DNA of 64,000 bases from Limnobaculum eriocheiris (GCF_021010575.1 NZ_JAJNAG010000009.1:1-64000), one strand, 5' to 3'; shown: positions 9,591-18,434, numbered from the stretch's first letter. Numbers and translations are program-made. Notes: generated by a model from the letters alone, not told the origin.

Positions 9591-9628
9591 ACAACTTCAT
9601 GTCGGATGAAGTTGTTGTGGAGAATAAT
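9591..9628. other. Inverted repeat plus VENN core, junction B (attachment-site candidate)
   Basis: Arms ACAACTTCAT (9591-9600) and ATGAAGTTGT (9606-9615) flank a 5-bp centre. One base later comes the core GTGGAGAATAAT (9617-9628). The same structure recurs at 16484-16521, where the core is followed by CT2 instead of CT1. It supplies the ATG (9599) that starts the orphan toxin frame [11 protein letters not shown] tyrosine-recombinase core site is the best reading; a hairpin is the alternative. Confidence 0.6.
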
Positions 9629-10624
9629 GCGCTGTCACCTTCAAAAAATGAAGCGTTGATGAAAGCATTGGACGATCAGAAGGCGGGTAATAACTTGCTG
9701 GAAGCCTCACAAAATATCGTCAGACTCACCAATGAAGACCGGGCCAGTAATATTCTGCTGGGTAAATATCAGTCAGGCCAGCTTATGACTGATAGTGAAA
9801 AACAAGAACTGGCTGGTCAACTCAATCAATACGGTCTTGAATTACAAATCCTTTACGGTTATTCACCGGAAAAAGCGGCAGAAGCTGTACGGATGATAGC
9901 TAACAATCAAGCCTTTATGGCAACGGACGCTGAGGCAAAGGCTTATAACGAAGCAGTTAGTTACTTAAAAGGGTATAGCGTTCAGTCTGGTCAGGCGGCG
10001 ATAGGAACTGAGGTGTTATTAGCTTTGCCGGGTGGTGTGGGAACAGCGGCTCGTGCAAGCCTGGCTGCTGGCGGCGCTTATCAGGCAGGAACGGGTATTG
10101 GTCAGGCGATTGATGGAAAGTATGGCGAGAGTGCACTCAATATTGGTCTGGGAACGGCGGCAATATTTGGTGGTTTGGCTAGCCAGAATATTATTAGTAA
10201 AGCTGAGAATGCCTTATCTAAGGGGCAAGTAACTTATGAGTTTGGTGCAAAGCCAAATGGTAATGAGCTAAGGGCTGGAAGCACCTTTAGTGAGTTGGGT
10301 TATGATGTTACGTATAAGGCGACAGCTTCCGATAAAGGTATTTCTGGCGTCCGCACGCCAGACTTATGGGTTAATGGTATTGGTAAAGTTGATGTCTATA
10401 CACCTCAAACAGTAAGTTTGGGCAATATTGTCAAAGCAATAGAGAAGAAAGATAGTCAAACAACAGCAGTACTGACTCAAATTGATTTATCTCTACAAGA
10501 TATGCAATCTATGTCATCTAGATTATGGGGAAAACCATCAGTTAAGAATATCAATACAGTATTTTTTCAAGATTCAAAAGGACAAATTTACCGTTTTGAA
10601 CGACCAGCGTCAGGGGCGAAATAA
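9599..10624 (+). CDS. Orphan CT1 toxin module with leader MSDEVV (341 aa)
   Basis: From VENN onward this is identical to the CT1 part of the upstream cdiA. Instead of the CdiA body it has six residues (M-S-D-E-V-V) encoded by the cassette's right end, joined in frame to VENN. It thus contains the cytoplasm-entry region and the putative PD-(D/E)XK nuclease but no secretion or receptor-binding parts. It could not be delivered by CDI, but could be made as a small cytoplasmic protein or serve as a store for recombination. No Shine-Dalgarno is evident before the ATG, so translation may be poor. The matching immunity gene follows with the same TAATG overlap. Confidence 0.8.
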   Translation: MSDEVVVENNALSPSKNEALMKALDDQKAGNNLLEASQNIVRLTNEDRASNILLGKYQSGQLMTDSEKQELAGQLNQYGLELQILYGYSPEKAAEAVRMIANNQAFMATDAEAKAYNEAVSYLKGYSVQSGQAAIGTEVLLALPGGVGTAARASLAAGGAYQAGTGIGQAIDGKYGESALNIGLGTAAIFGGLASQNIISKAENALSKGQVTYEFGAKPNGNELRAGSTFSELGYDVTYKATASDKGISGVRTPDLWVNGIGKVDVYTPQTVSLGNIVKAIEKKDSQTTAVLTQIDLSLQDMQSMSSRLWGKPSVKNINTVFFQDSKGQIYRFERPASGAK

Positions 10625-10893
10625 TGTCAAAGTTAGCATGTCAATGTGGATACGTAATGGTTGTACACACAATGGAAGAAGATTTTTTATATGATCTTAT
10701 TCCTCAAAAAGATATGGCGGCTCTTTTTACTAAGTGGGATGAGATTGGAGGTAAATTTGATTCAGAGTCTTTTTTTAGTGAATATAATCAATTCAGAACC
10801 GATGTATATAAGTGTCCTGAGTGTGGTAGATTATTAGTTGAAGATCCTCTAGGAAGTAATCGGTTTAGTTATTATATAAAAGAAACTAAATAA
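10624..10893 (+). CDS. cdiI: CdiI1 immunity protein, second copy (89 aa)
   Basis: Identical in translation to the protein at 3731-4000, with the CQCG and CPECG cysteine pairs. It overlaps the stop of the orphan CT1 by one base. Two immunity copies per chromosome could raise dosage of protection against CT1. The promoter-like sequence in the right end of copy 1 (9431) reads toward this gene. Confidence 0.83.
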   Translation: MSKLACQCGYVMVVHTMEEDFLYDLIPQKDMAALFTKWDEIGGKFDSESFFSEYNQFRTDVYKCPECGRLLVEDPLGSNRFSYYIKETK

Positions 10894-10897
10894 AAAT

Positions 10898-11474
10898 GTT
10901 AATTCCGGTCAGCTCAAACTGATCGGGATATATAAAAATTACTGTCGAACAAATTAAAAAATCCCTCTGAATAAAAATGTTGCTCACATACCTACTCTTT
11001 GACTGTCATTTACCACACACCACGCAAAATTTTATTTTGCATGATTTAATCTATATTTCAGGGTATTAGGTTTTAAATGTTTTTTTATTTTTAACTTTTT
11101 GTTGGATAAGGAATCCATTAAGAATCCAGCAGGAATCCATTAGAATTATGTTATTATAAATCAAATAGATAGGTGATATAGATTCTAATTGGAATCTACA
11201 TGAAGAATCTGACTAGAATCTAGTTTTTGTTGTTATTTTAAACATTAGAATCCAATTGGATTCTAATGTTGCCGATTAATAATTGAATATATTTTATGCC
11301 AGAAATACCGGCCGTTGTCAGTGATAAGATACGGGGAAATACCTTCATGAATGTATTGCTAAGAAAAATGCTGAAAGTGTTAATATTAAAAATTCAGATC
11401 AGATAAATACGCTGACCTAGATTTTATTTATTGGTTCTCAATAGTGAAGAGCGAACTTATTATTGCCGCACTAC
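10898..11474. repeat. Non-coding region downstream of cdiI1, copy 2
   Basis: Exact second copy of 4005-4581. The iterons are at 11110-11142 and the 30-bp palindrome at 11241-11270. No gene is seen. Confidence 0.7.
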
Positions 11475-11876
11475 TCAGCGTTTAACACCGTTTAATCTCA
11501 TCGCTTGTTCTACCATTGCCTTCTTAACAAAACTGTCTAACACAGTTATCAACGCTTGTTGCTCAGAATCAGGCAATGAATCAGCCTTTTGCCATAATAA
11601 ATGTAAGATGTGATTACGAACCTTCACGTCATCAGATATCGCTTTACGGCCAACCAATTCATCAATTGATACTTGAAGTACATCTGCAATCTTAATCACA
11701 GTATCAAGGTGAGGTGCAGTTGTCCCTTTTTCCCAGCGGTTATAAGCACGTGGATCTACATTTAGCAGCTCAGCTAGGCGAACTTGGCTCAAACTGCGGG
11801 CTTCACGCAGTAAACGAAGGCGTTCTGCAAATGCTGACATATCCATACCTTCACATAATAAAATGAAAGTATTCAT
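11475..11876 (-). CDS. XRE-family transcriptional regulator, copy 2 (133 aa)
   Basis: Identical in translation to the regulator at 4582-4983: cro/C1-type helix-turn-helix at ~14-70 and the same perfect AAGGAGG ribosome-binding site. Having two copies would double repressor dosage and could stabilise both cassettes in the integrated state (inference). Confidence 0.87.
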   Translation of the reverse strand: MNTFILLCEGMDMSAFAERLRLLREARSLSQVRLAELLNVDPRAYNRWEKGTTAPHLDTVIKIADVLQVSIDELVGRKAISDDVKVRNHILHLLWQKADSLPDSEQQALITVLDSFVKKAMVEQAMRLNGVKR

Positions 11877-11916
11877 TATACAGCCTCCTTTTTAACTGTT
11901 TGTTGCAAATCAAATA

Positions 11917-11942
11917 TTATGTAGATAATATTATCTACATAA
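11917..11942. promoter_or_regulatory. 26-bp palindromic operator, copy 2
   Basis: Second copy of the perfect palindrome with arms TTATGTAGATAAT between the divergent xre and primase genes; probable XRE-binding site. Confidence 0.7.
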
Positions 11943-11977
11943 ATGTCCATTGACAAGTTTTTAAAGGAATCCTTTTT

Positions 11978-14977
11978 ATGCCCCGTATTCCCAAACATGA
12001 AATTGATGAGCTAAAGCGCGATGTATCGTTACTGATGCTGGCCGAATCTCAGGGGCATAAGCTGAAGAGGAAGGGCAAAGATTATGTGATGCTGTGTCCG
12101 TTCCATGCGGAGAAAACCCCGTCCATGGTGATTAGCCCGACCAAAAACCTGTATCACTGTTTTGGCTGCGGTGCAGCGGGATCGGTGATTGACTGGCAGA
12201 TGAAAACGTTGAATCAGAGCCTGCAAGAGGCGGTGGGGATATTAAGAGGCTTGCCTTCCACCTCTTCTTTAGCCGTCTCTGCGGGGCTACAATCGGCACC
12301 ACGGGCCAGACTGACTGACCTTGATGATGATGGTCAGGCGCTGCTCAATCAGGTTATCGACTTTTACCATCAGAATCTGCTGAACAGCCCGGAGGCGCAG
12401 GAATGGCTGGTTCGCCGTGGTCTGACTCACCCGGAACTGGTGAGTCACTTTAAACTGGGGTTTGCCGGGCTGCATGGTGTGTCCGGTGAGGCCGGGATAT
12501 TACCGTCAGCGTACAGTAAAGAGGGCAAGCGGTTGCGTGGCAAGCTGGCCGGGCTGGGTGTGTTGCGTTCAACCACCAATCAGGACCACTTCCGTGGCTG
12601 TGTGGTGATGCCGGTTATTGGCTGGTCTGAATCAGCTCATGTGGCACACCGTGGGCGGGTGTTACAGTTGTATGGTCGTCGCACCCAGCCGGACTACAAA
12701 ATCATCAAGGGCAACCCGAAACACCTGTACCTGCCGTCACCGTTAGGTGGCGTGTGGAATGAAGACGTCATGAAAGCCTCGACTGACATCATCCTGTGTG
12801 AGGCATTAATCGATGCGATGACGTTCTGGTGTGCGGGGTTCCGCAATGTGATAGCGGCTTACGGGTGCAATGGTTTTAACAAAGATCATCTTGATGCGTT
12901 GCAGTATCACGGCGTAAAGCGGGTCATGATCGCCTACGACAGGGACGAAGCTGGCGATCGGGGGGCGGAAACTGTTGCCGGTGAGTTGTTGGAACTCGGT
13001 ATCGAGGCATGGCGGGTACGGTTCCCGCAAGGGATGGATGCCAACGAGTATGCGCTGAAAAGCGGTCACCCTGAATCGGCGTTAGGTCTGGCGCTGCAAC
13101 AGGCGCAGTGGATGGGAAAGGGTGCCGGGCCGGGGGTGGTTTTCAGTCATGAAACTGCATCATCAGGCGGGGATACACCTTCTTTTTTAGCCGCCCCGGT
13201 GCCGGTGGTTGATGTGGTGCCGTGCGAACAGACCGGCACGGGTGAACTGCTGTTACGCTGTGGCCCTCGCGTGTGGCGGGTGCGTGGCTGGCAGAAAAAC
13301 ACCGTCAGTGAAGTGATGAAAGTCAGCGTACAGGTGAGGGATGAAACCACCGGGCTGTTTCATGTGGACAGTCTGGATATGTACAGTTCGCGCCACCGCC
13401 AAGGATATATTAGCACAGCAGCCGGTGAGCTTGAGTGTGAGTCTGCGGTGATGAAACGGGAATGTGGTCGGGTGCTGCTGATGCTGGAGCAGAAGCAGGA
13501 TGAACAGCTTCAGGCTTCAAAGAGTGAACCTCCTTCAGTGGTGGTCAGCGGTGAAGATGAGCTGGCAGCCCTTGAGTTACTCACATCCCCTGAGCTGAGT
13601 GAACGGGTGGTGAATGACCTGGCATCCTGTGGCGTGGTGGGTGAATCGACCAACCTGTTAACCGGCTATCTGGCAGCGGTGAGTCGCAAGCTGGATAAGC
13701 CGCTGGCGGTGCTGATACAAAGCAGTTCGGCAGCCGGTAAAAGCAGCCTGATGGATGCGGTGCTGGGTCTGATGCCGGAAGAAGAACGAATACAATACTC
13801 GGCCATGACCGGTCAGAGCCTCTACTATCTGGGCGAAACCTCACTGCAACATAAGATACTGGCCATAGCGGAAGAAGAAGGGGTACGACAGGCAGCCTAT
13901 GCGTTAAAGCTGTTACAAAGCGACGGGGAGCTGAAAATAGCGTCAACCGGCAAGAACGAACAAAGTGGCGAACTGGTGACGCGGGAATACCGGGTACAGG
14001 GTCCGGTGATGCTGATGTTAACCACCACAGCCATCGACGTGGATGAAGAACTGCTAAACCGCTGCTTAGTGTTAACGGTGAATGAATCACGGGAACAGAC
14101 GCAGGCCATCCATGCGCTTCAGCGGCATAACCAGACACTGGAAGGTCTGTTGGCCGAGAGTGAAAAAGGTTACTTAACCAGACTGCACCAGAATGCGCAA
14201 CGGTTACTGCGGCCGCTGAAGGTGGTCAATCCGTTCGCCCATCAACTGACATTCTTATCAGATAAAACCCGAACCCGGCGCGACCATATGAAGTATCTGA
14301 CGTTAATCCAGTCGATAACGCTGTTGCACCAGTATCAGCGAGAGGTGAAACGGGCAGAACATCGTGGAAAGGTTATTGAGTATATCGAGGTGCAGAAAAG
14401 TGATATCGCACTGGCTAATAAGCTGGCTCATGAAGTGTTAGGGCGAACGCTGGACGAGATGCCACCGCAGACGAGAAAACTGTTGGTACTGGTTCAGTCG
14501 ATGGTGAAAGCGATGGCACAGCAGAAGAACTGTCAGCACGGAGAGGTGCGCTTCACCCGTAGGGATATCCGGGCCGCCACCAACTGGAGCGATAACCAAC
14601 TGAAGGTGCATTGTATGCGACTGGTTGAAATGGAATACCTGCTGCTGCATGGCGGCAGTCGTGGGCATCTGTTGCAATACGAACTGCTGTGGGACGGTGG
14701 CGGCGAGGGTGCGGCGCATCTGTGCGGACTGCTTGAAGTGGAAAACAGCGCGAGCGAAGAGCGCAAGTTGGACTGTGAAAAGAGTAAGTTGGTGCCAAGT
14801 TGCCCCCGAGTTGGTATCAAGTTGGATGAGAAAAATGCTGCGCCAACTCAGATAGCACAAGGTCTGACGGGTTCGCAAGTTGGTGCTGATGCGAACGCAG
14901 TAATAAAGGGAAAAAAGAAACCGGTTACCACCGTCACCCGCAAGGATAAGCAAGCACTGGCGGTGACTCATGGCTAA
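11978..14977 (+). CDS. CHC2/Toprim/P-loop primase-helicase-like protein, copy 2 (999 aa)
   Basis: Identical in translation to the protein at 5085-8084, with the CHC2 zinc finger (C40, H43, C61, C64), the Toprim glutamate and aspartates, and the SSSAAGKSS P-loop all intact. No frameshift distinguishes the copies, so the duplication is recent or maintained by conversion. It overlaps the recombinase start by 8 bases. Confidence 0.87.
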   Translation: MPRIPKHEIDELKRDVSLLMLAESQGHKLKRKGKDYVMLCPFHAEKTPSMVISPTKNLYHCFGCGAAGSVIDWQMKTLNQSLQEAVGILRGLPSTSSLAVSAGLQSAPRARLTDLDDDGQALLNQVIDFYHQNLLNSPEAQEWLVRRGLTHPELVSHFKLGFAGLHGVSGEAGILPSAYSKEGKRLRGKLAGLGVLRSTTNQDHFRGCVVMPVIGWSESAHVAHRGRVLQLYGRRTQPDYKIIKGNPKHLYLPSPLGGVWNEDVMKASTDIILCEALIDAMTFWCAGFRNVIAAYGCNGFNKDHLDALQYHGVKRVMIAYDRDEAGDRGAETVAGELLELGIEAWRVRFPQGMDANEYALKSGHPESALGLALQQAQWMGKGAGPGVVFSHETASSGGDTPSFLAAPVPVVDVVPCEQTGTGELLLRCGPRVWRVRGWQKNTVSEVMKVSVQVRDETTGLFHVDSLDMYSSRHRQGYISTAAGELECESAVMKRECGRVLLMLEQKQDEQLQASKSEPPSVVVSGEDELAALELLTSPELSERVVNDLASCGVVGESTNLLTGYLAAVSRKLDKPLAVLIQSSSAAGKSSLMDAVLGLMPEEERIQYSAMTGQSLYYLGETSLQHKILAIAEEEGVRQAAYALKLLQSDGELKIASTGKNEQSGELVTREYRVQGPVMLMLTTTAIDVDEELLNRCLVLTVNESREQTQAIHALQRHNQTLEGLLAESEKGYLTRLHQNAQRLLRPLKVVNPFAHQLTFLSDKTRTRRDHMKYLTLIQSITLLHQYQREVKRAEHRGKVIEYIEVQKSDIALANKLAHEVLGRTLDEMPPQTRKLLVLVQSMVKAMAQQKNCQHGEVRFTRRDIRAATNWSDNQLKVHCMRLVEMEYLLLHGGSRGHLLQYELLWDGGGEGAAHLCGLLEVENSASEERKLDCEKSKLVPSCPRVGIKLDEKNAAPTQIAQGLTGSQVGADANAVIKGKKKPVTTVTRKDKQALAVTHG

Positions 14978-16001
14978 CCGTCAACCCCGTAAAGATGCGC
15001 TGTTGACGGTGGATGAGGTCTATCGTAAACCTATCGGCCCGGCGAGTGACCCGAAGAGCCTGTATGCATTACTGTTGCGGTTCGTGGCATGGCGCAGGGA
15101 GCGCAACTGGTCAGAGACGACGCTGAAGACGCAGACACATCACAGTTACCGTTTTATCCAGTGGTCAGCAGAGCGTGGGCTGCATTATGCCGGTGAAATC
15201 ACCCGCCCTGTCCTTGAGCGTTACCAGCGTCATCTGCACCAGTATCGTAAAAAGAATGGTGAGCCGTTAAGCCCCCGAACCCAGCGTACCACGCTGCAAC
15301 CGTTACAGGTGTGGTTCCGTTGGATGACGCAGCAGGGACTGATACTGGCGAATCCGGCGGCAGACCTTGAGTTGCCGAGGCTGGAGAAACGGCTGCCGCG
15401 TCATATCCTGAGCGTGGAGGAGGTGGAGCAGGTGCTGAGTCTGGCGGACTTAACGACCGCACAGGGTATCCGTGACCGGGCATTAATGGAGTTACTGTGG
15501 TCAACGGGAATACGTAGAGCCGAAGCGGCTAACCTTGCGGTGTACAGCGTGGACGGCAGTCGAAAAACGCTGACGGTGGTACAGGGTAAGGGAAAGAAAG
15601 ACCGGGTCATCCCGATAGGGGACAGGGCGCTGTGGTGGGTACAGCATTATCTTCATCAGGTAAGACCCGCCTTAATCGTTAACCCCGACCTTAAGGTGTT
15701 GTTCGTGGCGATGGACGGCGTGAAGGGGTTACAACCGAACGGCATTACCCATGCGGTGGGCCATTACATCAAAACGTCAGGTCTTGCGACGTGGGGAAGT
15801 TGCCATCTGTTCCGTCATGCGATGGCGACCCAGATGTTAGAAAATGGCGCAGATATCCGCTGGATACAGGCGATGCTGGGCCATGCGAGTCTGGAGAGTA
15901 CGCAAATCTATACACAGGTGAGTATCCGTGCATTACAGGCGGTGCATACGGCCACCCACCCGGCGGTACTGAAGGACAGTAACCCGGCGTCAGTAGAGTA
16001 A
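14970..16001 (+). CDS. Tyrosine recombinase/integrase, copy 2 (343 aa)
   Basis: Identical in translation to 8077-9108, with the complete R-K-H-x-x-R-H-Y catalytic set. It lies just upstream of the right end that borders the displaced CT2 module, i.e. the outer boundary of the array. Confidence 0.9.
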   Translation: MANRQPRKDALLTVDEVYRKPIGPASDPKSLYALLLRFVAWRRERNWSETTLKTQTHHSYRFIQWSAERGLHYAGEITRPVLERYQRHLHQYRKKNGEPLSPRTQRTTLQPLQVWFRWMTQQGLILANPAADLELPRLEKRLPRHILSVEEVEQVLSLADLTTAQGIRDRALMELLWSTGIRRAEAANLAVYSVDGSRKTLTVVQGKGKKDRVIPIGDRALWWVQHYLHQVRPALIVNPDLKVLFVAMDGVKGLQPNGITHAVGHYIKTSGLATWGSCHLFRHAMATQMLENGADIRWIQAMLGHASLESTQIYTQVSIRALQAVHTATHPAVLKDSNPASVE

Positions 16002-16491
16002 ACGGTGGCATAGTCCGCTGAGTCACGAGCCGGTACGGTGATATCCCGCAAAATCCCGTCGGTTCCCGCCTCATTCCGCATTAATCTCTTTCGTTAAGTA
16101 AACCCCTGGCTTTAATGAACAGGCGCTTATAACGCGTCTGAGGTCGTCTGACGGGCCTCGCCAGCCCGTGCCCGCCAACCGGCGCCAGTCTCACAGGACG
16201 CTCTCGCACATCCATGTGCTTCGCGTCACTGGCACATCCTGTGCGTCGCAAGCTGTGAAACCGTCCCCGGTTCTGGTCAAACCCCGAAAGGGTAAAACAG
16301 GTAATGGCAGCGGTTAATACTGCTGGTATGATGTGGGTGTTGTCTGCTCTTTAACAGTCTTGGGGAAAGTGGCTAACGGGGTGCCAAAGTGCGCGTCGGG
16401 GCTTCGTCGTCCGGACATCAAAATGCACTGGTAAAAATGGCTTGCAACATACTGATAGCACTGGTAAAAATGGTGTTCGACACACAACTTC
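16002..16491. other. Non-coding right end of the cassette, copy 2
   Basis: Repeat of 9109-9598: extended -10 candidate at 16324-16332, boxA match at 16345-16356, 16-bp direct repeats at 16425 and 16458, and the first arm of the inverted repeat at 16484. Here these sequences read into CT2 and cdiI2 and could keep the displaced immunity gene transcribed. Confidence 0.6.
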
Positions 16492-17406
16492 ATGTCGGAT
16501 GAAGTTGTTGTGGAGAATAACTATCTAAGTTCTGATGAAAGTCTGGCGTTTGATAAAGAAATGCAGACATGCCGGGCGACAGGCGGAGACTGTCAGGCCG
16601 TTATAGCGAAATATCAGAAAATCAGCGATGAACGCAGTGCTGAGCTGGATTCGAAATGTGCCACTGACCCGTTGATATGTCTGGGTTGGGATAAAGAACT
16701 GGCTTATGGTGGCATACAAGCCACTGAACGACCGGAATGGATGGGGGATATCCTTGGTCTTGAGGTGATGCGAGACGATCAGGCTAAAGCTTATGTTCAA
16801 TACTGGAACTCACAGGATCTGGCGAAGATAGATACCAATAGTGCTGACTGGGCGAAGTTTGCGACGTTTATTGCAGACCCGGAGAGTCAGGCTATGTTGC
16901 TCTCTGGTGGGTTGTTGGCGAAGGATTTGGTAAAAGCGGCAATCTCGTTTGCCGGTAGAAATACGGCGGCGGCTACCGTGAGCGCGTCAGAGCTTGGACT
17001 GAAGTGGGGGCAGGGCAATTTGAAGCAGGGAATGCCGTGGGAGGATTATGTAGGTGCTAGTCTTCCTGCCGATGCCAGATTGCCTCAAAACTTTAAGACG
17101 TTTGATTACTACGATGGCGCAACCAAAACAGCAGTAAGCGCCAAATCAATGGATACACAGACGATGGCGAAACTGGCTAACCCTAATCAGGTCTACAGCT
17201 CGATCAAAGGAAATATTGATGCCGCTGCGAAGTTTGAGAAAGCATCACTTTCTGGTGACACGCTCACATCATCAATGATTGTTAATAGAGAAATTCAATT
17301 GGCTATACCAGCTAATACAACCAAAAAACAATGGACAGAAATTAATCGAGCCATTGAGTACGGTAAGAGTCAGGGTGTAGTCGTTAAAGTAACGCAGGTG
17401 AAATAA
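16492..17406 (+). CDS. Displaced CdiA toxin module CT2, Zn-dependent DNase-like (304 aa)
   Basis: The frame begins with the cassette-encoded M-S-D-E-V-V, then VENN (nt 16510-16521), then a toxin unrelated to CT1. A cysteine-bearing entry domain (residues ~11-110) precedes the nuclease. The C-terminal part carries E184 (PWEDYV), D205 (FDYYD), S216 and K218 (VSAKS). This spacing (21, 11, 2) is the one I recall for E177/D198/S209/K211 of the E. coli EC869 CdiA-CT, a zinc-dependent PD-(D/E)XK DNase. CT2 was probably the resident CT of the upstream cdiA before the cassette arrived: recombining core A with core C would restore a CdiA-CT2 fusion. It overlaps cdiI2 by one base (TAATG). Confidence 0.82.
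   Translation: MSDEVVVENNYLSSDESLAFDKEMQTCRATGGDCQAVIAKYQKISDERSAELDSKCATDPLICLGWDKELAYGGIQATERPEWMGDILGLEVMRDDQAKAYVQYWNSQDLAKIDTNSADWAKFATFIADPESQAMLLSGGLLAKDLVKAAISFAGRNTAAATVSASELGLKWGQGNLKQGMPWEDYVGASLPADARLPQNFKTFDYYDGATKTAVSAKSMDTQTMAKLANPNQVYSSIKGNIDAAAKFEKASLSGDTLTSSMIVNREIQLAIPANTTKKQWTEINRAIEYGKSQGVVVKVTQVK
16510..16521 (+). other. VENN-encoding core, junction C (cassette / CT2)
   Basis: GTGGAGAATAAC: identical to the other cores except for the last, synonymous base. To the right the sequence is CT2-specific; to the left it is the cassette right end. It corresponds to an attR-like site for the whole array. Confidence 0.75.
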
Positions 17407-17903
17407 TGAAATTTAATAAAGATCAGGATTATTGGGTAAATGTTTTTGTTACACAAGAATTTATAAGTATAGAAACATACTCGGGACTTGGGCGAGTCCG
17501 TAGAGATTCTCTATTTTTACCTCATTTATTACAATCTGATGCCAGTGAGAATGATATTGGTGAAACAATATTACAAGCATTGTCTGATAGTCGAACATTG
17601 ACAGTTAAAGAATGTGAGACCTTCTTTGATCGCGAAAAAGGTAAAGAGCAATATGCTGCTTGGATAGTTATGTTAATGGAAAAATACGGTTATAAATCTA
17701 AGCGTGCATTATTTAAAGATATGAAAAATTGCAGTATCCATCTGGTAAATAATGTAATCAAGATATCCCCAACCCGCCATGAAAAACTGGAAGCCTGGGG
17801 AAGAACTAAAGGTGATGGTATTGAAGATGTTATTCTTTCTGTAGACAATTCACCGGCTGAAATCGGTGCTGGTCTTCGCCTGGCATTGAGTCGCTGCAAA
17901 TAA
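17406..17903 (+). CDS. cdiI: CdiI2 immunity protein (165 aa)
   Basis: This is the partner of CT2, starting inside its stop codon (TAATG). The 165-residue soluble protein matches in size and context the immunity proteins of EC869-type CdiA nucleases, which plug the active-site groove through a protruding beta-hairpin. That assignment rests on the paired toxin rather than on a sequence motif I can point to. Because CT2 has been separated from CdiA, this gene would protect only against neighbours still delivering CT2. The intact ORF suggests it is still useful or was displaced recently. Confidence 0.8.
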   Translation: MKFNKDQDYWVNVFVTQEFISIETYSGLGRVRRDSLFLPHLLQSDASENDIGETILQALSDSRTLTVKECETFFDREKGKEQYAAWIVMLMEKYGYKSKRALFKDMKNCSIHLVNNVIKISPTRHEKLEAWGRTKGDGIEDVILSVDNSPAEIGAGLRLALSRCK

Positions 17904-18138
17904 ATAATATCAAGTTAAATTATTATTGAAATCCTGACCTGCTTGAACGGGTCGGGATTAGATAAAAATTCCTGTCGCACAAATTTAAAAATTCCACCCG
18001 ATAAAAACGTTGCCAGTATACTCACTCTTTGACCTTCATTTACCACACCCCACGCAAAATTGCATTTTGCATGATTTAATCTATATTTCAGTGTATTAGA
18101 TTTTAAATGTTTTTTTATTTTTAACTTTTTTTGGATGA

Positions 18139-18193
18139 GTAATCCTTGCAGAATCCGCAAGGATTCCATTAAGAATCTAGCAGGAATCCATTA
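18139..18193 (+). repeat. Five 11-bp iterons
   Basis: Consecutive units of exactly 11 bp: GTAATCCTTGC, AGAATCCGCAA, GGATTCCATTA, AGAATCTAGCA, GGAATCCATTA, then a partial GGATTCTG. Copy 1 has three units, so unit number varies, as in true iteron or slipped-repeat arrays. Confidence 0.8.
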
Positions 18194-18291
18194 GGATTCT
18201 GTTATTATAAATCAAATGGATAGATGCTATAGATTCTAATTGGAATCTACATGAAGAATCTCACTAGGATCTAGTTTTTGTTGTTATTTTA

Positions 18292-18321
18292 AACATTAGA
18301 ATCCAATTGGATTCTAATGTT
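18292..18321. repeat. 30-bp perfect palindrome, third copy
   Basis: Same 30 bases as 4348-4377 although flanking sequence differs. Conservation of the exact dyad in a diverged copy points to a functional site. Confidence 0.78.
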
Positions 18322-18434
18322 ACCGATTAATAATTGAGCATATTTTATGCCAGAAATACCGGCTTTTTTATGCTGAAAATACCGGGCGTTATGAATGATA
18401 TAATTCTTGTGGTTATTCATTAATATTTTAATGA

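Larger units (their letters stand above)
9109..9598. other. Non-coding right end of the cassette, copy 1
   Basis: This 490-bp gene-free stretch lies between the recombinase and the VENN core. It contains several dyad symmetries around 9290-9370 (CACAGG/CCTGTG and CACATCCATGTG-type arms), a promoter-like extended -10 (9431-9439), a perfect boxA match (9452-9463), two direct repeats of 16 bp (9532, 9565) and the start of an inverted repeat beside the core. It is repeated without change at 16002-16491. Likely contents are the attachment site arms and an outward-reading transcription start. Confidence 0.6.
2724..9616 (+). mobile_element. VENN-bounded CDI toxin cassette, copy 1 (6,893 bp)
   Basis: The unit runs from one VENN core to the next. 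In order it holds toxin CT1, cdiI1, a 580-bp iteron/palindrome region, a divergent XRE-family regulator, a primase-helicase, a tyrosine recombinase and a 490-bp non-coding right end. All coordinates in copy 2 are offset by exactly 6,893. Inferred biology: a circular form integrates at the VENN codons through its own recombinase, replaces the toxin fused to CdiA and displaces the old toxin/immunity pair. I know of CDI toxin exchange by homologous recombination, but not of a VENN-specific integrase element; novelty must be checked. Confidence 0.75.
9617..16509 (+). mobile_element. VENN-bounded CDI toxin cassette, copy 2 (6,893 bp)
   Basis: This is a second copy of the unit at 2724-9616: all protein translations are identical and the nucleotide stretches compared by eye match. 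The duplication begins and ends exactly at the core, not at a random point. That fits two successive site-specific integrations, or a tandem array made by the recombinase, better than ordinary unequal crossing over. An assembly artefact is possible in principle and needs read-level proof. Confidence 0.78.
17904..18434. repeat. Non-coding region downstream of cdiI2: third, diverged copy with five iterons
   Basis: Bases ~17930-18370 are clearly homologous to 4005-4420, with many substitutions. The 11-bp iterons are at 18139-18193 and the perfect 30-bp palindrome at 18292-18321. Homology to copy 1 stops around 18370, before the truncated cdiA begins. No gene is present. Confidence 0.7.
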
